Shown here: positions 33,513 to 42,762 of the stretch, piece by piece
How the letters are laid out: each line of letters opens with the position of its first letter
Position numbering within the stretch: position 1 is the stretch's first letter
NCBI GenBank assembly: GCA_002402965.1
Contig: DHGW01000092.1
Span: 1-64,000, forward strand
Length of the DNA stretch: 64,000 nt
Source of the DNA: Bacteroidales bacterium UBA4788
GTDB lineage: Bacteria > Bacteroidota > Bacteroidia > Bacteroidales > VadinHA17
Direction: 5' to 3'
Position numbers and translations under genes: made by a program
The notes under the pieces: generated by a model
Database searches by the model: none
What the model was told of the DNA's origin: nothing
The model's input: only the letters and a program-made list of their open reading frames with translations

Positions 33513-35330
33513 TTAATCCAGCACGTCATCGAGCCTGCCGATCAGAGTGTCAGCCCGTTTGCACAGTGCGGCAGGACTCTCTCCTTCAGAGACAGGGGCG
33601 TACTGAGAGTATTCGGTGGCGTTGAGAATCCTGTTAAGCTCAGTAATGAGATCTTCTCCCACTTTCCTCTCTGTGAGGGCGGCGTTGCACTTCTCCCTCG
33701 TGATCTCTGACGGCGGAATACGCAGTTTGTCGCCCAGATAGCCCCAGATTGACCTGGCCACCTCGGTATTCACCAGTTCATTCCTCCTGCTCTTCAGAAG
33801 TGCAGTGGCCTTTGCCAGCCGCTTGCGTGCGTTCTTCGCCGCTTTACGGTTTCTCTGCCCCGCGATGTCGGCATTACGCTTCATCTGTTCACGCCTCAGG
33901 AGCAGTACCCCGGCTGTGATGAACAGGGCAAGCACAAACCAGAGCCAGTAATAGAGTTTTGTCACCAGCGGCGTTGCTACGGTGGAGAGTCTGCCATTGC
34001 CGTTCCTGATAAAGCGGATATCCTGGCCGAGATACTTCACATCCTCACCTGGGATGTAAACAGGAGCCGTACCCTCCTCTGCGCCCGGAGTTCCTGTGAC
34101 ATTAACTGTAAAACCACCTGCCCTCAGGGTCACGTACTTTTCCTGTTGCGGATCAAAGACAGTATAGGATACCGGAGGTATCTCAAATGTTCCCGTATTC
34201 CTTGGGATAAGCAGGTATTCGAAGATCTTGCTGCCAGATGATGTTCCTGAACTCCGGATTGTGACCTTCGGATCATATTTTTCTATTCCCTGGGGGAAAT
34301 TAATGACCGGCTCACCGGCCAGGTTGAGGCTGCCCGATCCCTTCAGCGTAATCATAAGGTTTATTGCATCATTCAATTTTGCTTCCGGGGCGGAGAGCGA
34401 TGACTCCATTGAGAATGACCCCACTGCCCCGTGGAAATCGGCCGGCCTGGGAAGCGGCAGCGGCTTGACCCTGATGGTAACGGGCTGTGTTGCAATCTTT
34501 CTCGGCACCGTGGAGACCGATGAAAAGAAACTGTCAAAGAACGGGTCGTCAAAGAATGGGTCCCTGGCGCCGGTCCGCTCCTGGACCAGCACGGTCATCT
34601 CTACCGGATCGATCCGTATATCACCTGAGATCTGGGGATAGAGCACCATCCTCTGCACAACCCCGGTACCGTACTGAACACCGTCAATTACCTCAGTCTC
34701 AAGATTGCGCAACGGGGGAGTCTCGATATCCTCCCGGAGAAATCCCTTGAAATCGGGATACTTCAGTTCCTGCAATCCTGACAGGTTGATACGTGTATAA
34801 AGTTTAAGAGTCACTGTTATCGGTTCACCGGCATAGACCTCGCGGTCACCGAACAGAAGTCTGAGCGAGACATCCGTCCCTGCGGAAGGGACATCACCTG
34901 CAGCCCGTGTTTGTCCCTGACCCTGAGCCTGTCCTGCGGCAGGCGCCTGGCCGGCGGGGACAATTACTATCTTTCGCTCTTCGGAACTGACAATCACCTT
35001 CTTCGTTTCAAACTGTGCGGCAGGTATCGTATATGTGCCCGGTTCAGATACCGAAACAAAATAGATAAGCGTAGTTGTGGCCACGGTTTTAACGTCGCCG
35101 TTGATCCACTGCACATTGCGGCTGGTTGATTGCTGGGGGCCCTGTACCGTGAATGCCGGGTCAAATTTCGGCGGTGTGAACTGGCCGTCGGTTGAGTTGA
35201 TTGTATATATCACCCTGAACCGTTCACCGGCAGCAGCAGTGGCTGGTGCATCTACTGTGAGCGTGACCTCCTGGGGCATTGCCGTCAGGCCTGCCAGAAG
35301 GAATATCACTATCGTCAGAATGCTCTTCAT
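33513..35330 (-). CDS. batD: Oxygen-tolerance protein BatD
   Basis: A 605-residue periplasmic protein anchored by one transmembrane helix. Signal MKSILTIVIFLLAGLTAM; then three or four Ig-like beta domains (PQEVTLTVDAPATAAAGERFRV, a DPFFDDPFFDSFF linker typical of BatD, and SGSLNLAGEPVINFP); helix KLYYWLWFVLALFITAGVLLL at about 470; and a cytoplasmic helical tail. An ATG at 35330 is preferred over a TTG at 35339. It follows batC by 11 bp. The repeated FFDDPFFDS motif is conserved in BatD proteins, its role unknown. Confidence 0.92.
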   Translation of the reverse strand: MKSILTIVIFLLAGLTAMPQEVTLTVDAPATAAAGERFRVIYTINSTDGQFTPPKFDPAFTVQGPQQSTSRNVQWINGDVKTVATTTLIYFVSVSEPGTYTIPAAQFETKKVIVSSEERKIVIVPAGQAPAAGQAQGQGQTRAAGDVPSAGTDVSLRLLFGDREVYAGEPITVTLKLYTRINLSGLQELKYPDFKGFLREDIETPPLRNLETEVIDGVQYGTGVVQRMVLYPQISGDIRIDPVEMTVLVQERTGARDPFFDDPFFDSFFSSVSTVPRKIATQPVTIRVKPLPLPRPADFHGAVGSFSMESSLSAPEAKLNDAINLMITLKGSGSLNLAGEPVINFPQGIEKYDPKVTIRSSGTSSGSKIFEYLLIPRNTGTFEIPPVSYTVFDPQQEKYVTLRAGGFTVNVTGTPGAEEGTAPVYIPGEDVKYLGQDIRFIRNGNGRLSTVATPLVTKLYYWLWFVLALFITAGVLLLRREQMKRNADIAGQRNRKAAKNARKRLAKATALLKSRRNELVNTEVARSIWGYLGDKLRIPPSEITREKCNAALTERKVGEDLITELNRILNATEYSQYAPVSEGESPAALCKRADTLIGRLDDVLD

Positions 35331-35341
35331 CTCCGCCAAAA

Positions 35342-36088
35342 TTACCAGTTTTTGATTACCCTGACCTTTGCCTTTGCAGCCTTGTCACGCTGCACCTTCT
35401 CCTGTGCATCCTTCTCTCTGGCAGCCAGGGCGTCAAGCAGCCGCTTTGCGTCTTCCCGACTGATTGCGGATTGCTGCTGCTGTTGTTGCTGCTGATCCTG
35501 GTTCTTGTCCTGATCCTGCGGGTCGTCCTGCTGATCCCCGTTCTCCTTCTGCTCCTGGTCCTTATTCTGATCCTGCTTGTCCTGCTGATCCTTATTCTGA
35601 CCGTCCTGGTTCTGATCCTGCTTCTGCTGTTCTTCCTGCTTTTTCAGCTGGTCCTGGGCATATGCGAGATTGTATTTGGCCTGCATATTGTCCGGATTGA
35701 GCTTCAGGGAGCTGATGTACGCGTCGATGCTCTCCCTAAACTTCTGCTCCTTCAGAAGCGAATTCCCGAGGTTATAGAGCCCGTCAGCCCGCTTCAGGGA
35801 ATCTGTCTCCCCGGCCTTTGCAGCACGGCTGAATTCTGCAGTAGCCTCACTGAACCTGTTCTGCCGGTAGAGAGCATCACCCAGGTTGAAGATTGCATCA
35901 TGCCCTGACCCGGTCTGCTCCTCTGCCCTGCGGTACATCCCTTCGCTGCCTGCATACTCGCCCTCCTTGTAGAGTTTGTTGCCTTTTCTGATATATTCCC
36001 TCTCTTCCTGGCCGAGAAGCGCTGGAGAAACCATTGCCAGGCAGATGGTTACAATAATTAGTCTGTATGCTTTACCCATCCCTCTCAT
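35342..36088 (-). CDS. batC: Tetratricopeptide protein BatC
   Basis: A 248-residue periplasmic protein: signal peptide AYRLIIVTICLAMVSPALLGQ, then about three TPRs (YKEGEYAGSEGMYRRAEEQ, NRFSEATAEFSRAA, KFRESIDAYISSLKLNPDNMQ), then an unusual stretch of about 65 residues almost wholly Q, D, K, N and E, including a run of eight Gln, and a basic helical end. The start overlaps batB's stop as ATGA. TPRs should hold the BatA/BatB or BatD partners. Confidence 0.9.
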   Translation of the reverse strand: MRGMGKAYRLIIVTICLAMVSPALLGQEEREYIRKGNKLYKEGEYAGSEGMYRRAEEQTGSGHDAIFNLGDALYRQNRFSEATAEFSRAAKAGETDSLKRADGLYNLGNSLLKEQKFRESIDAYISSLKLNPDNMQAKYNLAYAQDQLKKQEEQQKQDQNQDGQNKDQQDKQDQNKDQEQKENGDQQDDPQDQDKNQDQQQQQQQQSAISREDAKRLLDALAAREKDAQEKVQRDKAAKAKVRVIKNW

Positions 36089-37140
36089 ATCCTTTCCTGT
36101 TTCGAATTCTTTCCGATGATGCCGAGTCTCCTGATAAGATTGTTCTTCCTGTCAGCCGTAAACAGGTCCGCGACGAGCAGCAGGAAGAGGATAGCGGCCG
36201 GAATGAGGAACTGCTCATTGTACTCAGTATACATCACGGAATTAATCTCGCTTGTCTTCATTCGACCTATGTCATTGAATATCTCGTTCAGCCCGATACT
36301 TGTATTGTTGGCCCTGACATACCGTCCGCCGGTCACGGAAGCGATCTCCTGCAGTCCCTTCTCATCAAGCTTCGAGATAACCGTGTTGCCTTCATTGTCC
36401 TTCAGATAGTCGGTTCTTCCTCCCGTGATTACGGGTATTGGCGAACCGTCAGGCGAACCGATGCCTATGGTATGTATTACAATTCCCTTATCTGATGCCT
36501 CCCGCGCCTTCTCCAAAGCGTTCTCCTCATGATTCTCGCCATCAGTGATAACAATCAACGCCCTGCTTTTGTCGCTCTCCGGAGTGAATGATCTCATTCC
36601 AAGGTCAATGGCTGCGCCAATGTCAGTCCCCTGCTTTGATATGGCATCAGGTCCTGCAGTGGAGAGAAACATCTTGGCCGAGAGGTAATCATTGGTGATG
36701 GGTATCTGCGTATATGCATCTCCAGCAAAGAGAATAAGTCCAATCCTGTCTTCCCTGAGCTGGTCGACCAACTGGGAAATTGCCTGTTTGGCCCTCTCAA
36801 GCCTCGAAGGGACTATATCTGCCGCCAGCATCGAGTTGCTCACATCGAGGGCGATAACGACCTCTACGCCTTCGCGTTTGACCTCCTCGAGTCTCGATCC
36901 GAACTGCGGCCTGGCAACTGTGAGAACAGCCATGACGAAGGCAAGAAGCCTGATGAAAAACTTGACGGTCATGCGAGCCGGCGAATAGTCAGGCGACAGC
37001 CTCTTCATCATCACCTCATCACCGAAGCGTTCACGTGCGAGTCGCCTTCTCCTGTTGCCGATAATCCATATTAATGTCAGCACCGGCACCAGGAGGAGCA
37101 GGTAAAGCATGTCAGGGTGTGCAAATCTGAATGTATCCAT
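36085..37140 (-). CDS. batB: von Willebrand factor A membrane protein BatB
   Basis: A 351-residue membrane protein: two N-terminal helices (YLLLLVPVLTLIWIIG and FFIRLLAFVMAVLTVA), a vWA domain (about 90-290) with a complete MIDAS (DVSNSM, the later Thr in KQGTDIG and Asp in ITDGENHEE), and a C-terminal helix LIPAAILFLLLVADLF. Conserved VKREGVEVVIALDVSNSMLA matches Bat-type vWA proteins. It starts 7 bp after batA. The C-terminal partners batC and batD follow. Confidence 0.93.
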   Translation of the reverse strand: MDTFRFAHPDMLYLLLLVPVLTLIWIIGNRRRRLARERFGDEVMMKRLSPDYSPARMTVKFFIRLLAFVMAVLTVARPQFGSRLEEVKREGVEVVIALDVSNSMLAADIVPSRLERAKQAISQLVDQLREDRIGLILFAGDAYTQIPITNDYLSAKMFLSTAGPDAISKQGTDIGAAIDLGMRSFTPESDKSRALIVITDGENHEENALEKAREASDKGIVIHTIGIGSPDGSPIPVITGGRTDYLKDNEGNTVISKLDEKGLQEIASVTGGRYVRANNTSIGLNEIFNDIGRMKTSEINSVMYTEYNEQFLIPAAILFLLLVADLFTADRKNNLIRRLGIIGKNSKQERI

Positions 37141-37147
37141 AACTGCG

Positions 37148-38140
37148 CTATGACATGTTTTTCATGAACAGGTACCTTAAAAGCAGCTCAAGTGTCAGCA
37201 GCAGGACTGCGGCCAGCGCCCAAGGCATGAAAGTCTCCTCGCGCTTGCTGTGTTCCCTGGTCTCTATCTTGGACTTCTCAAGCTTGTCTATCTCTGCGTA
37301 TACCTTCTGCAGGCTGGTGTTGTCTACAGCCCTGAAATACTGTCCCCCGGTCATCTGTGCTATATTTTGAAGCAGGGCCTCATCAATCTCTACCTGCATC
37401 TTCTGGTACCTCATACCGAAGGGCGTCTGAACAGGGTAGTCAGCATATCCCATACTCCCCACACCTACAGTATAAACCCTGATGCCGAAGGTTCTGGCAA
37501 TCTCCGTCGCTGTCACCGGATCAATCGAGCCCATATTGTTAACGCCGTCAGTCAACAGGATTATCACCTTGCTTATGGCATCGGAGTCCTTTATCCTGTT
37601 TATGGCTGTGGCGAGGCCCACGCCTATGGCGGTTCCGTCCTCGATGATTCCGCTCTTAACCTCCCTGAGCAGGTTGATGAGCACAGCATGGTCAGTGGTC
37701 AGAGGACACTGGGTGAAGCTCTCGCCGCTGAAGACTGTCAGCCCGATGCGGTCATACGGTCTGCCGCTGATAAACTCCGTGGCAACATTCTTTGAGGCTT
37801 CAAGCCTGTCAGGATTGAAGTCGCGCGCCAGCATCGAGCCCGAGACGTCAAGTGCCATTATGATATCAATACCCTCCGTGGTTGAGCTCTGCCACTTGTC
37901 GACATTCTGCGGCCTGGCGATAACAATGATCACCAGTGCGATGGTTGCCAGCCTCAGGGCGAAAATAAGGTGTCTCAGGTAGTGGCGGAAGGTCTTCCTT
38001 CCCTCTGCAAGGAAACCGGCAGTTGATAGTTTTACCGGTGCATTGGCCTTGCCCTGACGGTAAAGGTAATAAGCCGTCAGCAGAGGTATTACCAGCAGGA
38101 ACCAGAGGAACCACCCGTTTTCGAAAGCGATGTTATGCAT
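37148..38140 (-). CDS. batA: von Willebrand factor A membrane protein BatA
   Basis: A 330-residue paralogue of BatB with the same topology: N-terminal helix WFLWFLLVIPLLTAYYLY, second helix around 55-75, vWA domain with MIDAS (DVSGSM, DGTAIGVG, LTDGVNN) and a C-terminal helix MPWALAAVLLLTLELLL. ATG 38140 overlaps the preceding stop by 8 bp. The longer frame starting 38233 begins with an arginine-rich stretch lying inside the previous gene and is rejected. Confidence 0.93.
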   Translation of the reverse strand: MHNIAFENGWFLWFLLVIPLLTAYYLYRQGKANAPVKLSTAGFLAEGRKTFRHYLRHLIFALRLATIALVIIVIARPQNVDKWQSSTTEGIDIIMALDVSGSMLARDFNPDRLEASKNVATEFISGRPYDRIGLTVFSGESFTQCPLTTDHAVLINLLREVKSGIIEDGTAIGVGLATAINRIKDSDAISKVIILLTDGVNNMGSIDPVTATEIARTFGIRVYTVGVGSMGYADYPVQTPFGMRYQKMQVEIDEALLQNIAQMTGGQYFRAVDNTSLQKVYAEIDKLEKSKIETREHSKREETFMPWALAAVLLLTLELLLRYLFMKNMS

Positions 38141-39182
38141 GTTGCCCTCCTTTCTCCTTCTCCTTCGTCTTGCCGGCATTCTCCGGGCCCGTCCCGGACT
38201 TGCCGCTCTGTCTCCTGTCAGCTTTTCCCCCATCGGCCTGCCCCTCAGGAGTCATAACTTCAGGTTCCCTCGTTTCTTCAACGAACCTGATTGCGTTGTC
38301 ATGAGTGGCGTCATGGACCCCGCTGTCAGGCACATATTTGGCAAACTTGACCATATCAGAGAGCGACAGCACCTCCTTCACAAGGGCCATCTGCCCGGTG
38401 GTTGTCACAGCTGCCTTGTGCAGCATTCTGACTGTCTCATCGGTTGTCAGCTCCGGTGAACTTATTCCATAACGGTTGTCAAGATACCTTCTGAGTATGT
38501 CCGATAACCTTGAATAGTACTCCTTTATCTCACCCTTCTGCCACAGCTCTGCCGCTTTGAGCTCCTGCAGATCACGCAGGGCGATCACATGTGCCGGCTC
38601 AGGCGGCGGGACAGGCTTCACGAACCTGCTCAGCGGATTCCTGGGAAGGAACCGTGCAAGGAGGTAGATCACCACCGCGGCTATCAACGCAAGTATGATC
38701 CACGGAAGGATCTCAGAGATAGTCACAGGAGCACTCCGGGGCGGAACGATGTCAAAGATTACGTCGGTGGTGTCCTGTGGGGTCACATCCGGCCGCAGTA
38801 CCTTTATGGAAGAGTAATCCGAATAAAACCTTATCAGGCTGTCTCCCGATTCCCTTTCGGCGAAAAAGGGCGGAATAGTATAAGATCCTGAATCAAATGA
38901 TGTTATGAGATACCTGTCAGTGATTTTCAGGGTGCCGTCAGACAGGAGAGCGGTGTCACGCGGAGTCCTGCCCAGGATGACGATCTTTCCTGCAAGGGTA
39001 TCAGCGGCGTCGCTGATCTCAGCCGTTACGCCAGCGGGTATCGCTGCAGTTACGGTAAATCCTGTCTGATCACCTATCAGAATGACGGAAGTGTCAGGCT
39101 GGGAAGTGACCTTTATCTCCTGTGCCTGAAGGGCCATGGAAAGAATAAAAGCAACCGCCGTTGTTGTGAATACCTTTTTCAT
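38133..39182 (-). CDS. Bat operon transmembrane protein (DUF4381-like)
   Basis: A 349-residue protein with a signal peptide (TTTAVAFILSMALQAQ), a periplasmic Ig-like part with the strand GSYTIPPFFAE, one transmembrane helix (EILPWIILALIAAVVIYLLA at about 175) and a cytoplasmic segment with HVIALRDLQELKA and EIKEYYSRLSDILRRYLDNRYG. This is the usual partner between DUF58 and batA in Bacteroidota and resembles DUF4381 and half of BatD. The C-terminus is a 40-residue, highly charged, low-complexity tail (KADRRQSGKSGTGPE, KTKEKEKGG). Confidence 0.8.
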   Translation of the reverse strand: MKKVFTTTAVAFILSMALQAQEIKVTSQPDTSVILIGDQTGFTVTAAIPAGVTAEISDAADTLAGKIVILGRTPRDTALLSDGTLKITDRYLITSFDSGSYTIPPFFAERESGDSLIRFYSDYSSIKVLRPDVTPQDTTDVIFDIVPPRSAPVTISEILPWIILALIAAVVIYLLARFLPRNPLSRFVKPVPPPEPAHVIALRDLQELKAAELWQKGEIKEYYSRLSDILRRYLDNRYGISSPELTTDETVRMLHKAAVTTTGQMALVKEVLSLSDMVKFAKYVPDSGVHDATHDNAIRFVEETREPEVMTPEGQADGGKADRRQSGKSGTGPENAGKTKEKEKGGQHA

Positions 39183-39186
39183 ATTT

Positions 39187-40077
39187 CTACCTGTGCCTGA
39201 ACAGTGATATCAGAGGTTTGATATAGTCTTCACCGGTATTGACAGATGCCACATCAACTCCGCAGTTTACAAAAGTACCTGCAATGGTCTCGTCATGCTT
39301 TCTCCATTGTGCCGCATACTCCTTCCTGATGGCTGTCGATGAGGTGTCAATCCAGAGCTCCTTTCCGGACTCAGGGTCTGTCACCTTCATAAAACCGACG
39401 TCAGGCAGCTCCTTCTCTCGCCTGTCGCTGATACGCAGGGCCACCACATCATGCTTACCCGACGCTACGCGCAGCGCCTCGGTAAAGGAGGGAGCCATGA
39501 AGTCAGAAAGGATAAAGGCTGTACAGCGCTTCCTGATGATGTTGGTGAGATATTTGAGGGGCTCAGACAGGGATGTCCCCGATCCCTGAGGCTCATAACT
39601 GAGCATCTCCCTGATGATCCTTAGCATATGACTCCTTCCTTTCTTTGGCGGGATGTATTTTTCTACCCTGTCAGAGAAAAGCATCAGCCCCACCTTGTCA
39701 TTGTTGGCGATCACGGAATAGGCCAGCACGGCTGCTATCTCGGTCATCATCTCTCTTTTTGTGGTGGCTACCGTGCCAAAGTCGCCGGAACGGCTCACAT
39801 CGACAAGCAGCATTACTGTCAGTTCCCTCTCCTCCTCGAAGATCTTGACGTAGGGATGCCCGAAGCGGGCAGTGACGTTCCAGTCGATGCTGCGTATGTC
39901 ATCGCCAAACTGGTATTCACGTACTTCGCTGAAGGCCATACCTCTCCCGCGGAAAGCGCTGTGATACTTCCCTGCAAAGATCTGTTGAGTCAGGCCGCGC
40001 GACCGTATCTCGATCTTCCTTACCTTTTTAAGCAGTTCTGTTGTTTCCACTTCTTTAAAGATGCTGTAAGAGAACAT
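39187..40077 (-). CDS. DUF58 domain protein of the Bat operon
   Basis: A 296-residue soluble protein with the DUF58 core: REYQFGDDIRSIDWNVTARFG, KIFEEERELTVMLLVDVSRSGDFG (a vWA-like MIDAS DVSRSG) and SLSEPLKYLTNI. DUF58 proteins sit next to MoxR ATPases and are thought to be their clients or adaptors. Its ATG at 40077 overlaps the preceding hypothetical gene by 23 bp. Confidence 0.9.
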   Translation of the reverse strand: MFSYSIFKEVETTELLKKVRKIEIRSRGLTQQIFAGKYHSAFRGRGMAFSEVREYQFGDDIRSIDWNVTARFGHPYVKIFEEERELTVMLLVDVSRSGDFGTVATTKREMMTEIAAVLAYSVIANNDKVGLMLFSDRVEKYIPPKKGRSHMLRIIREMLSYEPQGSGTSLSEPLKYLTNIIRKRCTAFILSDFMAPSFTEALRVASGKHDVVALRISDRREKELPDVGFMKVTDPESGKELWIDTSSTAIRKEYAAQWRKHDETIAGTFVNCGVDVASVNTGEDYIKPLISLFRHR

Positions 40078-40468
40078 GTGTGACCGTAAAAAACCATTCG
40101 TCCCGCTTCAGTTTGACAGTTATCACATTCCATCCGGATCTGTAGCTCCATTCGTTGACACCTGCAGACTCGTATCTTTCATTCAGTTCCTTAACCCTTG
40201 CATCATACCCGCTGATGCCATATGTAATCCTTACCCCGTTGCAGCGGTCCCTGTCGTCCAGGAAGATCAGCCATGTCTCATTGTCGTCTCCCGAGTAGTA
40301 CTTCAGGTACCTGTAAACCTCATTCCGTACCGAGTTGTCAGGGGTCAGGCCCGGATTATCCCTGGCCATGGTCTCCCTGATGCTCTTCCCGGTCAGGCCG
40401 ATGAACTCCTGTGCCTCTGCCGGAACCAGCACCAGCACGATGATTATTGACAGCAGCAGCTTTTTCAT
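40055..40468 (-). CDS. Hypothetical periplasmic protein inside the Bat operon
   Basis: A 137-residue protein with a signal peptide (MKKLLLSIIIVLVLVPAEA) and a small domain with no family I recognise (TGKSIRETMARDNPGLTPDN, YLKYYSGDDNETWLIFLDD, VRITYGISGYD, EWSYRSGWNVITVKLKRDEW). It lies 3 bp after moxR and overlaps DUF58 by 23 bp, so it is cotranscribed and coupled with both. The textbook Bat operon lacks a gene here. It may be a substrate or folding partner of the complex. Confidence 0.65.
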   Translation of the reverse strand: MKKLLLSIIIVLVLVPAEAQEFIGLTGKSIRETMARDNPGLTPDNSVRNEVYRYLKYYSGDDNETWLIFLDDRDRCNGVRITYGISGYDARVKELNERYESAGVNEWSYRSGWNVITVKLKRDEWFFTVTHVLLQHL

Positions 40469-40471
40469 AGA

Positions 40472-41467
40472 CTACGGAACCTCGACCGTATTGAGAATCT
40501 CTGTAATTATCTGATCCTGTGTGATATTCTCGGCTTCTGCCTCATATGTCAGTCCAATGCGGTGGCGGAGCACGTCAGCGCATAGCGAGCGCACATCTTC
40601 AGGAACCACGAATCCTCTGCGCCTGATGAAGGCGTATGCTTTGGCAGCCATTGCCAGGCTGATACCGGCCCTTGGCGAGGCACCGTATGCAATCAGCGGG
40701 GTGAACTTCGAAAGGCCGAACTTATCCGGCTGGCGTGTGGCAAAGACTATATCAAGGATGTAGTTTTCGATCTTCTCATCAAGGTACACCTCCTTGACCA
40801 CGCTCCTGGCGCGAATTATATCCTCTGGCTTCAGGATGGTTCTGGCTGTCGGGAACTCGCTTGCCAGGTTCTCACGGATGATCATGCGCTCCTCCTCCTT
40901 TTCCGGGTAGGTTATCACCACCTTAAGCATAAACCTGTCAACCTGTGCCTCGGGAAGAGGATAGGTTCCCTCCTGCTCAATGGGGTTCTGTGTTGCCAGT
41001 ACCATAAATGGTTCATCAAGCCTGTACGTGTTGTCACCGATTGTCACCTGCCTCTCCTGCATGGCCTCCAGCAGCGCACTCTGCACCTTCGCCGGAGAAC
41101 GGTTGATCTCATCGGCAAGAATGAAGTTGGCGAAGATGGGCCCCTTGCGCACCACGAACTCCTCCCTCTTCTGACTGTAGATCATAGTACCGATGAGGTC
41201 GGCAGGCAGAAGATCGGGGGTGAATTGTATCCTGCTGAATTTAGTGTCAATTATCGAGGCGAGGGTCTTGATGGCAAGGGTCTTTGCCAGACCCGGCACA
41301 CCCTCGAGAAGTATGTGACCATTTGACAGCAGCCCGATGAGCAGTGAGTCTGTCAGATGGCGCTGGCCTATTATCACCTTGTTGATCTCCTGCCTGACCA
41401 GGTCAACAAAAGCGCTCTCCTTTTCAATCTTCTCATTCAGGAGCCTGATGTCGGTTGTGTGTTCCAT
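40472..41467 (-). CDS. MoxR family AAA+ ATPase
   Basis: A 331-residue MoxR ATPase: Walker A GVPGLAKT (about 56-63), FTPDLLPADLIGT, Walker B FILADEINRSPAKVQSALLEAMQERQ, sensor ATQNPIEQEGTYPLPEAQVDRF and the lid domain with YGASPRAGISL. It should remodel or load partners for the vWA proteins BatA/BatB, probably with the DUF58 protein. First gene of the operon. The 90 bp upstream (41468-41557) holds no exact TAnnTTTG box. Confidence 0.94.
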   Translation of the reverse strand: MEHTTDIRLLNEKIEKESAFVDLVRQEINKVIIGQRHLTDSLLIGLLSNGHILLEGVPGLAKTLAIKTLASIIDTKFSRIQFTPDLLPADLIGTMIYSQKREEFVVRKGPIFANFILADEINRSPAKVQSALLEAMQERQVTIGDNTYRLDEPFMVLATQNPIEQEGTYPLPEAQVDRFMLKVVITYPEKEEERMIIRENLASEFPTARTILKPEDIIRARSVVKEVYLDEKIENYILDIVFATRQPDKFGLSKFTPLIAYGASPRAGISLAMAAKAYAFIRRRGFVVPEDVRSLCADVLRHRIGLTYEAEAENITQDQIITEILNTVEVP

Positions 41468-41557
41468 ATACTGTTACATTGTTTATACTTCACTGAAAAG
41501 CTTCGCAAAGATCATTTCTGATATTAAAAATCCTTGTTAAATGTTGTTAAAGATGTG

Positions 41558-42712
41558 TTAAAGCTCCTTACTAAACCTGCAATGACTGAAGAGCCTGACC
41601 ATGATTGTCAGCACCAGCGGTATAAGTGCCGGGTTAATTCCCTGGCCTGCAATGAGTGATACCGGGAGCCAAAGGGTGGAGATAGCAAAGGCCAGTCGGC
41701 TCATCTTCACAGCTTTACTGCGGGTGATGAGCATGACGAAGAGTATGGGAATTATAAAGTTGATTCCGAGAAAAAGCAGGTTCAGATGGAGGGCATCATG
41801 TTCTGAGAATATATTCGTAAATACAAGCACCAGGGCAAGAACCGAGTAAATGAGGTAGAGGATAAAGTCCGTCGCTTTTACAAGACCTGGCTTTTTGAAG
41901 ACGAAGGTCACAAGAACCACGAAGAGAAACAGCAGCCACAGGACTGTCTGGGGCATCCACGCCTTCGCTGCAGCAGGTGGTGAAGGCATATCAACCACAA
42001 TCTCTGCAGGGCCTGCCAGCGGCTCCTGCTCTTTGTCATGAACGATGATTGCGTTTGCAAAGTTATCTCTCAGGAAGATGGGCAGGAACATCTCCCCGGA
42101 CACAGAAGCCTTCAGGTCCGACTGCAGTCCCAGCAGCATGTCAGCACCAAAATCGAGCCATGGCAGAACCTTTTGATAAGGGTCGATGAGCTGCCGATAG
42201 CTCTGTTTCTCTTCCTTTGCCGGTACAATAATGGTGTCGGATGCCGCAGCCATCACTATGTCACGCACCCTTGTCGCACAGTTGTCAAAGAAGAAATCAT
42301 ACCGGTACTTCCTGTTCTCGGGCTTCAGGTTCTCATTGATAAGTTCAAAAAGCTTCTCCTTTTCCGCCGTTGTCAGATTGAGTTTCTGTGACCAGACAGA
42401 CCTGCCCTCGGAGATATATTCCTGAAGGAATCTCTCATATGGGTATGCACCAAGCAAATAGTCAAGTTTGCCCTTCGCGAAGCGGTAGACAAAGTTGGGT
42501 GTTGAAAAGTCAAATATGCCCCAGTTATATGCCATATCGAATTCGGTTCCGCGTATGGCTATACGTATCGCCGTATGGCCATAGATTGTGTAACTGGTGT
42601 TTCCGGGAGCGCAGGTGATCATATATACGTCGGCGCTGTCAGCCTGCTGCGTTTTTGCCTGCAGGTTCATGAGCGTTGCCAGAATAATAATCAGAAAAGC
42701 TGTTTTTTTCAT
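41558..42712 (-). CDS. DUF4105 domain membrane protein
   Basis: A 384-residue protein: signal peptide (TAFLIIILATLMNLQAK), then the periplasmic DUF4105 domain with CAPGNTSYTIYGHTAIRI, YNWGIFDFSTPNFVYRFAKG, EYISEGRSVWSQKLNL and FDNCATRVRDIV, a Cys-His-Asn arrangement suggesting a papain-like hydrolase. Four or five helices follow (about 250-375). The active-site reading (Cys, His, Cys) is inference. Function unknown; common across Bacteroidota. Confidence 0.85.
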   Translation of the reverse strand: MKKTAFLIIILATLMNLQAKTQQADSADVYMITCAPGNTSYTIYGHTAIRIAIRGTEFDMAYNWGIFDFSTPNFVYRFAKGKLDYLLGAYPYERFLQEYISEGRSVWSQKLNLTTAEKEKLFELINENLKPENRKYRYDFFFDNCATRVRDIVMAAASDTIIVPAKEEKQSYRQLIDPYQKVLPWLDFGADMLLGLQSDLKASVSGEMFLPIFLRDNFANAIIVHDKEQEPLAGPAEIVVDMPSPPAAAKAWMPQTVLWLLFLFVVLVTFVFKKPGLVKATDFILYLIYSVLALVLVFTNIFSEHDALHLNLLFLGINFIIPILFVMLITRSKAVKMSRLAFAISTLWLPVSLIAGQGINPALIPLVLTIMVRLFSHCRFSKEL

Positions 42713-42762
42713 TTTACGGAGTTATAAAATATCAGTCATATTGCATTCGCCCGGTTGTCAAT

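Noticed and set aside
35279..35908. A 209-codon plus-strand frame, extremely leucine- and valine-rich, resembling a membrane protein
   Set aside because: It is the antisense of the Q/D-rich part of batC; CAG and GAC codons read as CTG and GTC on the other strand.
37148..38233. Longer start for batA with an arginine-rich N-terminus
   Set aside because: The extra residues (PARRRRRRKEG) come from the 3' end of the previous gene in another frame; ATG 38140 gives the standard membrane helix at the N-terminus.
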